Source of the DNA: Pedococcus dokdonensis
Lineage (GTDB): Bacteria; Actinomycetota; Actinomycetes; Actinomycetales; Dermatophilaceae
DNA length: 64,000 bases
NCBI RefSeq assembly: GCF_900104525.1
Contig: NZ_LT629711.1
Span: forward strand, 930,001-994,000
Direction of reading: 5' to 3'
Shown: positions 8,230-17,190 of the stretch, in pieces
Position numbering within the stretch: the first letter of the stretch is position 1
Layout of the letters: the number at the start of each line of letters is the position of its first letter
Made by a program: the position numbers and the translations under genes
Notes under the pieces: model-generated
Databases searched by the model: none
Told to the model about the DNA's origin: nothing
What the model saw: only the letters and a program-made list of their open reading frames with translations

Positions 8230-8934
8230 ATGACGCCACAACCGCTGACCGCCGAGTTCCTGTTGCTCGCCCACAGTGACGAGGACGGCAAGGCGCTGAT
8301 CGACAGCACCAAGCTGAAGGCCGCCGTGGCCGGGGCGGCGATCGTCGACCTCACCCTCGACGGTGCGCTGCGCCTCACCGAGCCGGGCGACCCGGAGTTC
8401 AAGCCCGGGCGACTGGTGCGCACCACCCGCCACGTCTCCGACCCACTGCTGGCCCAGGTGGTCGAGATGTCTCACGACCGCAAGCCGAAGGACGCGGTGG
8501 GTCGGATCGGCGGTGCGAGCGCCTGGCGGAACCGTGCGGGGGAGATCAAGGACGCCGTGATGGGTGACCTGGTCGCCCAAGGTGTGGTGGTCCGTCAGGA
8601 GGGCAAGGTGCTGGGGCTGTTTCCCACCACCTCGTGGCCGCTGGCCGACCCGGCCGTGCGGCAGGAGGTCCTCGAGCGGGTGCGGGCAACGGTGGTGGAC
8701 GGTGCCGACCCCGATGAGCGGACCGGTGCGCTGGTGGCGCTGGTCTATTCCGTCGACCTGCTGCCCAAGCTCTTCCCTGAGCAGCGCAAGCGGGACATCC
8801 AGGCACGGGGCAAGGCGGTCGCCCACGGCGACTGGGGCTCCGAGGCCGTGCGCAGGGCCATCCAGGACGTGCAGACGGCGATCACCGCGGCGATCGTGGC
8901 CACGACCGTGGCGGCCAGCTCTGGCAGCGGCTGA
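8230..8934 (+). CDS. GPP34 (GOLPH3-like) family phosphoprotein
   Basis: 234 residues. The N-terminus LTAEFLLLAHSDEDGK and the following beta-strand DLTLDGALRL are characteristic of the GPP34 family, whose eukaryotic members bind phosphatidylinositol-4-phosphate at the Golgi. Actinobacterial copies are common; their role is unknown, though a membrane lipid link is plausible. No signal peptide and no membrane segment, although residues 205-230 are Ala/Val rich. The start is chosen at the ATG seven bases after a TACAGT box. Stands alone between a divergent gene and thrS. Confidence 0.8.
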   Translation: MTPQPLTAEFLLLAHSDEDGKALIDSTKLKAAVAGAAIVDLTLDGALRLTEPGDPEFKPGRLVRTTRHVSDPLLAQVVEMSHDRKPKDAVGRIGGASAWRNRAGEIKDAVMGDLVAQGVVVRQEGKVLGLFPTTSWPLADPAVRQEVLERVRATVVDGADPDERTGALVALVYSVDLLPKLFPEQRKRDIQARGKAVAHGDWGSEAVRRAIQDVQTAITAAIVATTVAASSGSG

Positions 8935-8984
8935 CCCGCACGCACAACTCGCGCGCGGACGCCACGAGGCGGCCGATAGCATCG

Positions 8985-8992
8985 GTATGCCG
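8985..8992. repeat. Non-coding copy of the GTATGCCG motif upstream of thrS
   Basis: The octamer lies in the thrS leader, after a possible -10 hexamer TAGCAT at 8977-8982. It is one of about a dozen non-coding copies of a motif that is frequent on both strands of the window. Confidence 0.5.
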
Positions 8993-9054
8993 TCAGCGGA
9001 CTTCCGCGCGCGGCATCCGCACGTCCCACCCACCGAACAGCAGGAGAAGCCACC

Positions 9055-11040
9055 GTGTCTGCCCAGATCACCGTCAACGTCGCTGGAGACGAGCGATCGG
9101 TGCCGGAGCAGACGACTGCCGCCGACCTGTTCGAGGGTGACCGCGCCGTCCTGGTCGCGCGAGTCAACGGTGAGCTGCGAGACCTCGCGCACGTCCTGAC
9201 CGACGGCGACTCCGTCGAGCCGGTGACCGCGCAGGAGCAGGACGGCCTCGACGTGTTGCGGCACAGCGCGGCCCACGTGCTGGCGCAAGCGGTCCAGGAG
9301 GTCAACCCGAAGGCGAAGCTGGGCATCGGCCCACCGGTCCGCGACGGCTTCTACTACGACTTCGACGTCGCCGAGCCGTTCACCCCGGAGGACCTCAAGG
9401 CCCTCGAAAAGGTCATGCAGCGGATCGTCAACGAGGGCCAGACCTTCGTCCGTCGCGAGGTCAGCGACGAGGCTGCTGCCGTCGAGCTGGCCGACGAGCC
9501 CTTCAAGATCGAGCTGATCGGCCTCAAGGGCGGCGCGGCGGGGGATGCCGCCGAAGGTGCCGACGTCGAGGTGGGCGGCGCCCAGCTGACCATCTACGAC
9601 AACCTGAAGCGCGACGGTTCGCGGGCCTGGGGCGACCTCTGCCGTGGCCCGCACGTGCCGTCGACCAAGGTGCTGGGCAACGCCTTCAAGCTGATGCGCA
9701 GCGGCGGCGCCTACTGGCGCGGCAGCGAGAAGAACCCGCAGCTCCAGCGGGTCTACGGCACCGCGTGGGCCAGCAAGGACGACCTGAAGGCCTACCTCGA
9801 CCGGCTCGCCGAGGCCGAGAAGCGCGACCACCGCAAGCTGGGCGCCGAGCTCGACCTGTTCAGCTTCCCGGACGAGCTCGGCTCCGGGCTGGCGGTGTTC
9901 CACCCCAAGGGCGGGATCATCAAGCGCGAGATGGAGGACTACGTCCGCCGTCGGCACATCGAGGAGGGCTTCGAGTACGTCGGGACCCCGCACATCAGCA
10001 AGGACGGGCTGTTCCACACCTCGGGGCACCTGCCCTACTACGCGGACACCATGTTCCCGCCGATGGAGTTCGAGGGCACCGAGTACCGCCTCAAGGCGAT
10101 GAACTGCCCGATGCACAACCTGATCTTCCGCTCGCGCGGCCGGTCCTACCGCGAGCTGCCCCTGCGGCTGTTCGAGTTCGGCTCGGTCTACCGGTTCGAG
10201 AAGTCCGGCGTCGTGCACGGCCTGACCCGCGTCCGGGGCATGACCCAGGACGACTCGCACTCCTACGTCACCGCCGAGCAGGCGCCGGCCGAGATCAAGC
10301 ACCTGCTCGACTTCTGCCTCGGCCTGTTCCGCGACTTCGGCCTCGACGACTTCTACCTCGAGCTGTCGACCCGTGACACCGAGGGCGACAAGAAGGACAA
10401 GTTCATCGGTTCCGACGAGCAGTGGGAGGTTGCGACCTCGGTGCTCGAGCAGGTGGCCACCGAGTCCGGGCTCGAGCTGGTGCCCGACCCGGGTGGCGCG
10501 GCCTACTACGGCCCGAAGATCTCGGTCCAGGCCCGCGACGCGATCGGCCGCACCTGGCAGATGTCGACCATCCAGTACGACTTCAACCAGCCCGAGCGGT
10601 TCGGGCTCGAGTACCAGGCGTCGGACGGCACCCGCAAGCAGCCGGTGATGATCCACTCGGCCAAGTTCGGCTCGATCGAGCGCTTCATCGGCGTGCTGGT
10701 GGAGCACTACGCGGGGGCCTTCCCGGTCTGGCTGTCTCCGGTGCAGGTGCTCGGCGTCCCGGTCGCCGACGAGTACAACGACTACCTGTGGGACGTCCTG
10801 TCGCAGATGAAGGCGAAGGGGATCCGCGTCGAGCTCGACGAGAGCGACGACCGCTTCCCGAAGAAGATCCGCAACGCCTCCAAGGCCAAGGTGCCGTTCG
10901 TCCTCATCGCCGGCGACGAGGACCGGGCCAAGAACGCCGTGTCGTTCCGCTACCGCAATGGCGAGCAGAAGAACGGCGTGCCGATCGACGAGGCGATCGC
11001 CGAGGTCCTCGAGGCCGTCGCCTCCCGCGCTCAGGTCTGA
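9055..11040 (+). CDS. thrS: Threonine-tRNA ligase
   Basis: 661 residues from GTG 9055 with AGGAGAAG eight bases upstream. It charges tRNA-Thr and edits mischarged Ser-tRNA. Domains in order: TGS (residues 1-65), the editing N2 domain with HSAAH (His70/His74), the class II catalytic core from about 265 with the zinc cysteine in MNCPMHN and the motif 2 region [10 protein letters not shown], then the anticodon-binding domain from about 560 ([16 protein letters not shown]). Full length and all motifs present. In mycobacteria thrS leads the HIT, PIP synthase, patA, pimA run; here that run is interrupted after the HIT gene. Confidence 0.98.
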   Translation: MSAQITVNVAGDERSVPEQTTAADLFEGDRAVLVARVNGELRDLAHVLTDGDSVEPVTAQEQDGLDVLRHSAAHVLAQAVQEVNPKAKLGIGPPVRDGFYYDFDVAEPFTPEDLKALEKVMQRIVNEGQTFVRREVSDEAAAVELADEPFKIELIGLKGGAAGDAAEGADVEVGGAQLTIYDNLKRDGSRAWGDLCRGPHVPSTKVLGNAFKLMRSGGAYWRGSEKNPQLQRVYGTAWASKDDLKAYLDRLAEAEKRDHRKLGAELDLFSFPDELGSGLAVFHPKGGIIKREMEDYVRRRHIEEGFEYVGTPHISKDGLFHTSGHLPYYADTMFPPMEFEGTEYRLKAMNCPMHNLIFRSRGRSYRELPLRLFEFGSVYRFEKSGVVHGLTRVRGMTQDDSHSYVTAEQAPAEIKHLLDFCLGLFRDFGLDDFYLELSTRDTEGDKKDKFIGSDEQWEVATSVLEQVATESGLELVPDPGGAAYYGPKISVQARDAIGRTWQMSTIQYDFNQPERFGLEYQASDGTRKQPVMIHSAKFGSIERFIGVLVEHYAGAFPVWLSPVQVLGVPVADEYNDYLWDVLSQMKAKGIRVELDESDDRFPKKIRNASKAKVPFVLIAGDEDRAKNAVSFRYRNGEQKNGVPIDEAIAEVLEAVASRAQV

Positions 11041-11459
11041 GCCGCGGCCTCTGCAGCGCCCTCGTCGGGCCCGGTCGTCACCAGCAGGTGGGCCGGGCCC
11101 GTCGGCTGTCCGCTCACGGTCACCCGGACCGCCTCGCGGGCCCGGTCCACCTCGATCGCCCGACCGTCCAGCGTGGCCGACTCGATCCGGTGACCGCGCG
11201 GGAGCCGCAACCGCAGCCAGGTGTGAGCCGGAGCCGACTGCGGCAGGGTGACGGTCACCTCGAGGTGGCCATCGTCGATCAGCGAGCGCACGGCATACCC
11301 GACCGCGCCCCACCGGGTGGGCGCGGAGTCCTCGACCACCGTGACCGGACGGCCATCGGGCGCGGTGCCGTGTCCGGTGGTGGTCCAGGGGGCAGGACGG
11401 GGGTGGTCCGACACGGTCGTCGAGTATGTCGTGCCGCACGTGTCGCGTCGCCCCGGCAC
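11031..11459 (-). CDS. Hypothetical protein, convergent with thrS
   Basis: 142 residues if started at GTG 11459; a second GTG 16 codons further in (VSDHPRPAP) is equally possible. No family recognised. The C-terminal half looks like a beta-sandwich: [25 protein letters not shown] and AVRVTVSG, a pattern also seen at the ends of secreted peptidases and glycosidases, but no signal peptide is present. Codon third positions are strongly G/C and a GTATGCCG motif falls in frame, which argues for a real gene. Its last 10 bases overlap the end of thrS tail to tail. Confidence 0.55.
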   Translation of the reverse strand: MPGRRDTCGTTYSTTVSDHPRPAPWTTTGHGTAPDGRPVTVVEDSAPTRWGAVGYAVRSLIDDGHLEVTVTLPQSAPAHTWLRLRLPRGHRIESATLDGRAIEVDRAREAVRVTVSGQPTGPAHLLVTTGPDEGAAEAAAQT

Positions 11460-11492
11460 CGAGGGGCGGGATGCGCCCGTGGGCCAGCCTCA

Positions 11493-11498
11493 TAGGAT
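11493..11498 (+). promoter_or_regulatory. -10 hexamer TAGGAT of a leaderless promoter
   Basis: TAGGAT ends six bases before the ATG of the HIT gene. No ribosome site is seen between them. Confidence 0.55.
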
Positions 11499-11504
11499 CG
11501 CCGC

Positions 11505-12074
11505 ATGAGCGACGCGATGGAGCCCGACACGGACTTCGCGGGGGCGCGCGATGGTTTCGAGCGGCTGTGGACCCCGCACCGGATGGCCTACGTGACGGGG
11601 GAGCGGCCGAGCGACGACGCCGGCGACGGGTGCCCCTTCTGCGCGGCTCCGGGCAAGGACGACCGCGACGGCCTGGTCGTGCACCGGGGCGAGACGTGCT
11701 ACGTCGTGATGAACCTGTTCCCCTACAACCCGGGGCACGTGCTGGTCTGCCCCTACCGCCACGTGTCGCTCTACGTCGACCTGACCGACGAGGAGACCGC
11801 CGAGTTCACCCGCCTGACCAAGCAGGTCATCGCGGCGATCGACGCCGCGTCCGGTCCACACGGCTACAACATCGGGATGAACCAGGGCGCCGTGGCCGGT
11901 GCGGGGGTGCAGGCGCACCTGCACCAGCATGTCGTCCCGCGGTGGGGCGGGGACGCCAACTTCCTGCCGGTCATCGGCCAGACGAAGGCGCTGCCGATGC
12001 TCCTCGAAGACGTGCGCGCACGGATCGTCGCAGCGTGGCCGGGTGGGGGAGCCGCTCCAGCGGCAGGAAGCTGA
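11505..12074 (+). CDS. HIT domain protein, Ap4A phosphorylase-like
   Basis: 189 residues. The histidine triad is HLHQHVV (His138, His140, His142), and a CPFC pair near residue 43 may bind zinc. The protein resembles Rv2613c, a diadenosine tetraphosphate phosphorylase, in length and in having the same neighbours (thrS before, PIP synthase after). It hydrolyses or phosphorolyses dinucleoside polyphosphates. Here three other genes are inserted before the PIP synthase. The last 104 bases overlap the 3' end of the convergent HTTM gene. Confidence 0.9.
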   Translation: MSDAMEPDTDFAGARDGFERLWTPHRMAYVTGERPSDDAGDGCPFCAAPGKDDRDGLVVHRGETCYVVMNLFPYNPGHVLVCPYRHVSLYVDLTDEETAEFTRLTKQVIAAIDAASGPHGYNIGMNQGAVAGAGVQAHLHQHVVPRWGGDANFLPVIGQTKALPMLLEDVRARIVAAWPGGGAAPAAGS

Positions 12075-12846
12075 GCAGGCAGACCACCAGCGGCAGGAAG
12101 TGGATCTTGAGCAGCACGTAGGTGCTCAGGTGGAAGCCCGCCCAGAAGAGCAACGCGGCATACAAGGGCCTGCCCCTCAGCCACAGCAGGACCGGTGAAC
12201 AGAACTCGGCGACCAGCACGACCCACTGCAGTGCGTGGGTGAGCGTCGGGTGCGACCCGACCCACGGGCCGATGCCGTTGGGGCGCCGGGTCAGCGCCCA
12301 GATCAGGGTGGCACCGTTGGCCCAGCCCCAGCCCCCGAACCGCATCTTGGCGCTGGCCGACAGCCAGTAGACCGACACCGCGCCGAGCTGCACCATCCGG
12401 ATCGCCCAGCCAGCCGCCTGCGACCGCACGTCGACGTCGGCCAGCCGGGCTCGCCCGACGGTCGGCAGCACGAACAGGGCGACGATCAGCGCGAAGTGGT
12501 CGTGGTCGACCTTGGAGTACGCGAACGCGTTGCTGACCCAGTCGAGCATCCCCACCGCGCACACCCACCCGGCCAGCCGGGGGAGCCGACCGGTGACGGC
12601 AACGGCAGAGCTCACCAGGATGAGCCCGAGCAGCACCCGCACGTAGACGTGCGAGGGCGCCGGCAGGTGCAGCAGCGAGCGCACCTCGAGCCCGCGGTAG
12701 AGGCTCGGCGGCACGTCGCCGTGGGGGATCGGGTCGGTCACGATCCAGAGGAGGTCGAGCCAGACGAAGGCGTAGACGGCGATGCGCAGCCAGGCGACCC
12801 TGGCCAACGAGATCTCCGGTGCCAGGAACCGCTCCACCCGGTTCAC
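11971..12846 (-). CDS. HTTM domain (vitamin K-dependent carboxylase-like) membrane protein
   Basis: 291 residues from GTG 12846, overlapping the upstream stop by four bases. Several membrane helices are evident, for example AVYAFVWLDLLWIV, VLLGLILVSSAVAV, HFALIVALFVLPTV and FCSPVLLWLRG. The sequence WLSASAKMRFGGWGWANG is typical of bacterial HTTM proteins, distant relatives of the gamma-carboxylase. Biochemical function in bacteria is unknown. It is linked to a short one-helix protein and lies near a DCC thiol-redox protein, a common trio in actinobacteria. The 3' end overlaps the HIT gene by 104 bases on the other strand. Confidence 0.82.
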   Translation of the reverse strand: MNRVERFLAPEISLARVAWLRIAVYAFVWLDLLWIVTDPIPHGDVPPSLYRGLEVRSLLHLPAPSHVYVRVLLGLILVSSAVAVTGRLPRLAGWVCAVGMLDWVSNAFAYSKVDHDHFALIVALFVLPTVGRARLADVDVRSQAAGWAIRMVQLGAVSVYWLSASAKMRFGGWGWANGATLIWALTRRPNGIGPWVGSHPTLTHALQWVVLVAEFCSPVLLWLRGRPLYAALLFWAGFHLSTYVLLKIHFLPLVVCLLSFLPLERLPHPATLRRSVRARLRGASAAPSSGR

Positions 12847-13331
12847 CGAGCGCCCCCGGGGAGCCCGGAGGGCTTCGGGTGCACGGGATCACGCACCTGC
12901 CACCGGGCGAGCGTGTAGATCGTCGCCGCCCCGGTGCCGATCTGGGTGGAGGTGTTGCGCAGGTAGATCTCCGCGTACGCGGCCTCGTGGGGCAGTCGGC
13001 GGGAGTGCAGCACCGCGATGTCCTGCAACAGCTCCGGGTGGGCGATGATCCGCGGTGCCTGGCCCTCGATCTCGGCCCGCTCGATGCCGATCATCTCCTT
13101 CGACAGCGGCACGCGGACCACGTCGCCGTCGACGGTGAGGGCGTCCATCGTCAGTGAGTTGATGACGCCGTCGTTGCGCACCGAGAAGGCGTACTGCGAC
13201 ATCGGCGCGAACGGCCACCAGTCGTCGTTGCCCACCCAGGTGCCCAGGCAGACCGTGGTCACGACCGCCGCGCTGACCCCGAGCCGCCACAGCACGGCAT
13301 ACGGACCCCACGACCGGCTCGTCCCCCTCAC
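12843..13331 (-). CDS. Single-pass membrane protein, partner of the HTTM protein
   Basis: 162 residues from GTG 13331. One membrane segment near the start (residues about 11-33, LWRLGVSAAVVTTVCLGTWV), then an outward-facing domain with WWPFAPMSQYAFSV, a phrase I associate with small proteins encoded next to HTTM genes. No enzymatic motif seen. Translation is coupled to the HTTM gene by a GTGA overlap. Function unknown; it may be a subunit or substrate-presenting partner, which is inference from the fixed linkage. Confidence 0.72.
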   Translation of the reverse strand: MRGTSRSWGPYAVLWRLGVSAAVVTTVCLGTWVGNDDWWPFAPMSQYAFSVRNDGVINSLTMDALTVDGDVVRVPLSKEMIGIERAEIEGQAPRIIAHPELLQDIAVLHSRRLPHEAAYAEIYLRNTSTQIGTGAATIYTLARWQVRDPVHPKPSGLPGGAR

Positions 13332-13367
13332 GCGGGCATGCTCTCACGCGGCTGTCAGACTGGAGCC

Positions 13368-13817
13368 ATGCACGCTGCCACGGACGGATCTTCCCCCCAG
13401 CGGGGACTGCTCATCTTCGACGGTGACTGCGGGTTCTGCACGACCAGCGCTCGGTTCGCGACACGCTGGGTCGACCGCCGCGACCGCTACGACATCGCAC
13501 CCTGGCAGCAGGTCGACCTCGCGCGCTTCGGGCTCACCGAGGCCGACTGCATCGAAGCGGCCCAGTTCGTGCGTCGCGACGGCACCGTGGCGGCCGCCCA
13601 GTTCGCCATCGCCGAAGGGCTCAAGCACGGCGCCCCGCCGTGGCGGCCGCTCGGCCACCTCATCGCGCTGCCGGGCATCAGCTGGGTGGCCGGCAAGGTC
13701 TACACCTGGGTGGCCGACCACCGTTACGCCCTGCCCGGAGGCACCCCCGCCTGCGCGCCCACCCACCTGTCCGACGGCCCGGCGGCCGGGACCAAGGGCT
13801 CAGCCTCAGTAGGCTGA
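13368..13817 (+). CDS. DCC family thiol-disulfide oxidoreductase (DUF393)
   Basis: 149 residues from ATG 13368; an upstream in-frame ATG at 13338 would add ten residues but overlaps the divergent gene's promoter space. The family signature is FDGDCGFC (residues about 17-24), with the two cysteines as the presumed redox pair. Thioredoxin-like fold is predicted for the family. It is divergent from the HTTM pair with 36 bases between the starts, and together they separate the HIT gene from the PIP synthase gene. Confidence 0.82.
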   Translation: MHAATDGSSPQRGLLIFDGDCGFCTTSARFATRWVDRRDRYDIAPWQQVDLARFGLTEADCIEAAQFVRRDGTVAAAQFAIAEGLKHGAPPWRPLGHLIALPGISWVAGKVYTWVADHRYALPGGTPACAPTHLSDGPAAGTKGSASVG

Positions 13818-13824
13818 CCCCACC

Positions 13825-14439
13825 ATGCTCAACAAGTACGCACGCGCCCTCTTCACGAAGATCTTCACCCCCGTCGCCCGGCTCTTCCTCAAGCTGGGGA
13901 TCAGCCCCGACGTGGTGACGATCGTCGGCACGCTCGGCGTGTGCGTGGGCGCGCTGGCGTTCTACCCCCGGCACGAGTTCTTCTGGGGCACCATCGTCAT
14001 CACCGCATTCGTCTTCTCCGACACGGTGGACGGCGTCATGGCGCGGATGTCCCACCGGTCGGGCAAGTGGGGCGCCTACCTCGACTCCACGCTCGACCGG
14101 GTGGGTGACTCCGCGATCTTCGGCGGCCTCGTCCTCTGGTACGCCGGTGGCGGTGACGACTTCCTGATGGCCGGGCTCGCGCTGGCCTGCCTCATCCTCG
14201 GCAGCGTCGTGTCCTACGCCAAGGCCCGCGCCGAGGGGCTCGGGTTCACCGCGAACGTCGGCATCGCCGAGCGGGCCGACCGACTCGTCGCCACCCTGGT
14301 CACGACCGGGCTGGTCGGCCTCGGCCTGCCGGAGGTGGTCCTCACCATCGTGCTGGCCCTGCTCCTCATCGCCAGCTTCGTGACCGTGCTCCAGCGGATG
14401 CTGCTCGTGCGCCAGCAGGCGCTCGGCCAGGTCTCCTGA
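13825..14439 (+). CDS. pgsA: Phosphatidylinositol phosphate synthase (CDP-alcohol phosphatidyltransferase)
   Basis: 204 residues, several membrane helices. The CDP-alcohol phosphotransferase motif D-x2-DG-x2-AR-x8-G-x3-D-x3-D is complete: Asp66, Asp69, Gly70, Ala73, Arg74, Gly83, Asp87, Asp91. In actinobacteria this position before patA and pimA belongs to the enzyme that makes phosphatidylinositol phosphate from CDP-diacylglycerol and inositol phosphate, the base of the mannosides. A TAGGCT box (13810-13815) ends nine bases before the ATG, so the gene has its own, probably leaderless, promoter. Confidence 0.9.
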   Translation: MLNKYARALFTKIFTPVARLFLKLGISPDVVTIVGTLGVCVGALAFYPRHEFFWGTIVITAFVFSDTVDGVMARMSHRSGKWGAYLDSTLDRVGDSAIFGGLVLWYAGGGDDFLMAGLALACLILGSVVSYAKARAEGLGFTANVGIAERADRLVATLVTTGLVGLGLPEVVLTIVLALLLIASFVTVLQRMLLVRQQALGQVS

Positions 14440-14466
14440 GCGCCGCCTCGTCATGACCGGCCCACG

Positions 14467-15411
14467 ATGACCAGCCTTGGCGACCTGCTCGCCGTCAGCG
14501 GCTACCGCCTGGGGTGGGGCACCGTGCGCCGGCTCCCCGAGCGGACGGCACTCACGGTCTTCGAGCAGCTCGCCGACCTCACCACCGCACGGGGCGGCAA
14601 GGGTGTGCGGCGGCTGCGCAGCAACTACGCCAGGGCGCGCCCCGAGCTCTCGGCGGCAGAGCTCGACGCCCTGGTCAAGGAGGGCATGCGCTCCTACCTG
14701 CGCTACTACTGCGAAGCCTTCCGGCTGCCCGACCGCAGCCAGGCGGAGATCGTCGCATCGGTGCGCGTCGAGGGCGACGGTCCCGTCCGGGCGGAGCTGG
14801 CCGCAGGCCGGCCTGTCGTCTGCTTCCTCGGCCACCTCGGAAACTGGGACCTCGCCGGCGCGTGGGGCACGACCGCCATCGCTCCGGTCGTCACCGTTGC
14901 GGAGCGGCTCGAGCCCGAGGAGGTGTATGCCGAGTTCCTCGCCTTCCGCGAGTCGCTCGGCATGACGATCCTGCCGCTCACCGGCGGCGGGGACGTCTTC
15001 GCGCAGCTGCGCGGCCACCTCACCAAGCCGGTGCTCATGCCGTTGCTCGCAGACCGTGACCTGACCGACCGCGGGGTCGAGGTGGACCTGCTCGGGCACC
15101 GCTCCAAGATGGCGGCCGGTCCGGCCGCGCTGTCGCTGGCCACGGGTGCCGCGCTGTTCCCGGTGTCGATCCACTACGAGCGACTCGAACGGCCCAGCTG
15201 GAAGCACCGGACCGTCATCACCTTCCACGAGCGGGTCGAGGTGCCGACGACGGGCGCGACCCGCGCCAAGGCGGTGGCGATGACCCAGGCGTGCGCCGAC
15301 GCGCTCGGTGCAGCGATCGTCGAGCACACCGCCGACTGGCACATGTTGCAGCGAGTCTTCCTCGACGACCTCGAGCCCCGACCGGGTCGGGCGCCAGGGG
15401 AGTGGCCGTGA
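14467..15411 (+). CDS. patA: Phosphatidylinositol mannoside acyltransferase (PatA type)
   Basis: 314 residues. It belongs to the lauroyl/lipid A acyltransferase family, with the HX4D motif GHLGNWD (His123, Asp128). In mycobacteria PatA (Rv2611c) places palmitate on the mannose of PIM on the cytoplasmic side of the membrane. The position between PIP synthase and PimA supports the same task here. The stop overlaps the PimA GTG (GTGA). Confidence 0.9.
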   Translation: MTSLGDLLAVSGYRLGWGTVRRLPERTALTVFEQLADLTTARGGKGVRRLRSNYARARPELSAAELDALVKEGMRSYLRYYCEAFRLPDRSQAEIVASVRVEGDGPVRAELAAGRPVVCFLGHLGNWDLAGAWGTTAIAPVVTVAERLEPEEVYAEFLAFRESLGMTILPLTGGGDVFAQLRGHLTKPVLMPLLADRDLTDRGVEVDLLGHRSKMAAGPAALSLATGAALFPVSIHYERLERPSWKHRTVITFHERVEVPTTGATRAKAVAMTQACADALGAAIVEHTADWHMLQRVFLDDLEPRPGRAPGEWP

Positions 15412-16595
15412 GGATCGGGATCGTCTGCCCCTACTCGTTCGACGTGCCCGGCGGGGTGCAGTTCCACGTCCGCGACCTGGCCGAGCACTTCCTCGGGCAG
15501 GGGCACCACGCGTCGGTCCTGGCGCCGGCCGACGAAGACACCCCGCTGCCGCAGTACGTCGAGTCGGTGGGGCGCGCGGTGCCCGTGCGCTACAACGGTT
15601 CGGTCGCACGGCTGAACTTCGGGCCGCTCACCGCTGCTCGGGTGGGCCGGTGGCTGGAGGCCGGCGACTTCGACGTCCTGCACATCCATGAGCCGGTCAC
15701 CCCCAGCATCGCGCTGCTGGCCCTCTGGTCGGCCGAAGGGCCGGTCGTGGCCACGTTCCACACGTCGAACCTGCGATCGCGAGCCATGCAGGCGGCATAC
15801 CCGCTGCTGCGCCCGAGCCTGGAGAAGATCAACGGCCGCATCGCCGTGTCGGAGGACGCGCGACGCACGGTCACCACCCACCTCGGTGGTGACGCGGTCG
15901 TGATCCCCAACGGTGTCAACGTGTCGCGGTTCGCCGATGCCGCACCCGACCCGCGCTGGACCGGGACCGACGCGGCTCCCACCATCGCCTTCCTCGGTCG
16001 CATCGACGAGCCCCGCAAGGGCCTACCGGTGCTGGCCGCCGCGATGCCCACGGTGCTGGCGGCGCACCCGGGAGCGCGCGTGCTGGTCGCCGGGCCCGGA
16101 GACGTCGAGGCGGCCCGCGAGCGGCTCGATCCGGCCGTGGCCGCGGCGACCGAGTTCCTCGGCATGGTCAGCGACGAGGACAAGGCGGCGTTGCTGTCGT
16201 CGGTCGACGTCTACGTCGCGCCGCACACCGGCGGCGAGAGCTTCGGCATCGTCCTCGTCGAGGCGATGAGCGCGGGGGCCCCGGTCGTGGCCAGTGACCT
16301 GCCGGCGTTCGTGCGGGTGCTGGACGGGGGTCGAGCGGGATGCACGTTCGCCAACGAGGACGGCGACGACCTGGCCCGCCACCTCGTGCGGCTGCTGGGC
16401 GACCGCGCCGAGCGCGAGCGACTGGGCGAGGCCGGGCACCAGCGCGCGTGGGTGTTCGACTGGTCGGTGGTCGCCGAGGACGTGATGGCGGTCTACGACA
16501 CCGTCACCCACGGTGCCGACGAGGCGCGTGCCGACGCCGGGGCGGACACCCGGTGGACCCGGCTGCTGCGCGGCCGGCGAGGAGGGGAGAACTGA
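15408..16595 (+). CDS. pimA: GDP-mannose:phosphatidylinositol alpha-mannosyltransferase (PimA type)
   Basis: 395 residues from GTG 15408. GT4 glycosyltransferase with the GT-B fold: N-terminal PYSFDVPGGVQFHVRDLA holds the glycine-rich acceptor loop, HIHEP precedes the linker, and the C-terminal domain carries FLGRIDEPRKGL and the nucleotide-sugar motif GGESFGIVLVEAMSAGAPVV with the retaining-enzyme Glu pair. It starts PIM synthesis by adding the first mannose to PI. Overlaps genes on both sides, so it belongs to the pgsA-patA-pimA operon. Confidence 0.92.
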   Translation: MRIGIVCPYSFDVPGGVQFHVRDLAEHFLGQGHHASVLAPADEDTPLPQYVESVGRAVPVRYNGSVARLNFGPLTAARVGRWLEAGDFDVLHIHEPVTPSIALLALWSAEGPVVATFHTSNLRSRAMQAAYPLLRPSLEKINGRIAVSEDARRTVTTHLGGDAVVIPNGVNVSRFADAAPDPRWTGTDAAPTIAFLGRIDEPRKGLPVLAAAMPTVLAAHPGARVLVAGPGDVEAARERLDPAVAAATEFLGMVSDEDKAALLSSVDVYVAPHTGGESFGIVLVEAMSAGAPVVASDLPAFVRVLDGGRAGCTFANEDGDDLARHLVRLLGDRAERERLGEAGHQRAWVFDWSVVAEDVMAVYDTVTHGADEARADAGADTRWTRLLRGRRGGEN

Positions 16596-17182
16596 TGGAC
16601 TCGCTGACCTGGGGTGTCGTGGTGGTGGCGGTGCTGTTGGGCGTCGCCTGGTACCTGTCCTACAGCGCGGCCCGGCTCGACCGGCTGCACACCCGCGCCG
16701 AGGGCGCGCTCTCGGCGCTCGACGCCCAGCTGGTGCGCCGGGCCGAGGCGACGCTTGAGCTGGCGAACTCGGGGGCGGTCGACCCAGCCAGCGCGTTGAT
16801 GCTCGCCGGCGCGGCGTCGGAGTCGCTCGAGGCCCACAACGAGCGGGCGATCGAGGACGACCTGTTGGACGGGCAGAGGTTCGGGGCGCGGGAAGGGCTC
16901 GAGAGCGACCTGACCGAGGCTCTCCAGGCGGCGCTGACGCCCGACGTGGTGGCCGGACTGCGCGCGGAGGACAGCGACGGGTTGGGGGCCAGCGCCCTGC
17001 AGCGGGTCGAGGCCGCCGGCGTGCGGGTGCAGCTCGCTCGGCGGTTCCTGAACGACGCCGTCACCGACGTCCGCCGGGTGCGACGCAAGCCAGTGGTGCG
17101 GCTGTTCCGCCTGGCCGGGCACGCCGACCTGCCCCGCACCGTGGAGTTCGACGACGAGCTGCCCCCGGCCGTCCGCGACTGA
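16595..17182 (+). CDS. LemA-like single-pass membrane protein
   Basis: 195 residues; the ATG overlaps the PimA stop (TGATG). One N-terminal membrane helix (residues about 6-24) is followed by a helical domain. The sequence RLHTRAEGALSALDAQLVRR and the later RVQLARRFLNDAVTDV resemble the core of LemA proteins (VEEAWSQIDVQL..., AR.FYND.V), so I place it there. LemA function is unsettled. It closes the mannoside operon; its stop at 17180-17182 is directly followed by the 83-bp repeat array. Confidence 0.6.
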   Translation: MDSLTWGVVVVAVLLGVAWYLSYSAARLDRLHTRAEGALSALDAQLVRRAEATLELANSGAVDPASALMLAGAASESLEAHNERAIEDDLLDGQRFGAREGLESDLTEALQAALTPDVVAGLRAEDSDGLGASALQRVEAAGVRVQLARRFLNDAVTDVRRVRRKPVVRLFRLAGHADLPRTVEFDDELPPAVRD

Positions 17183-17190
17183 CCCACTCG

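Noticed and set aside
8152..11493. 1113-codon open frame antisense to thrS
   Set aside because: High-GC antisense artefact; thrS is fully recognisable on the plus strand.
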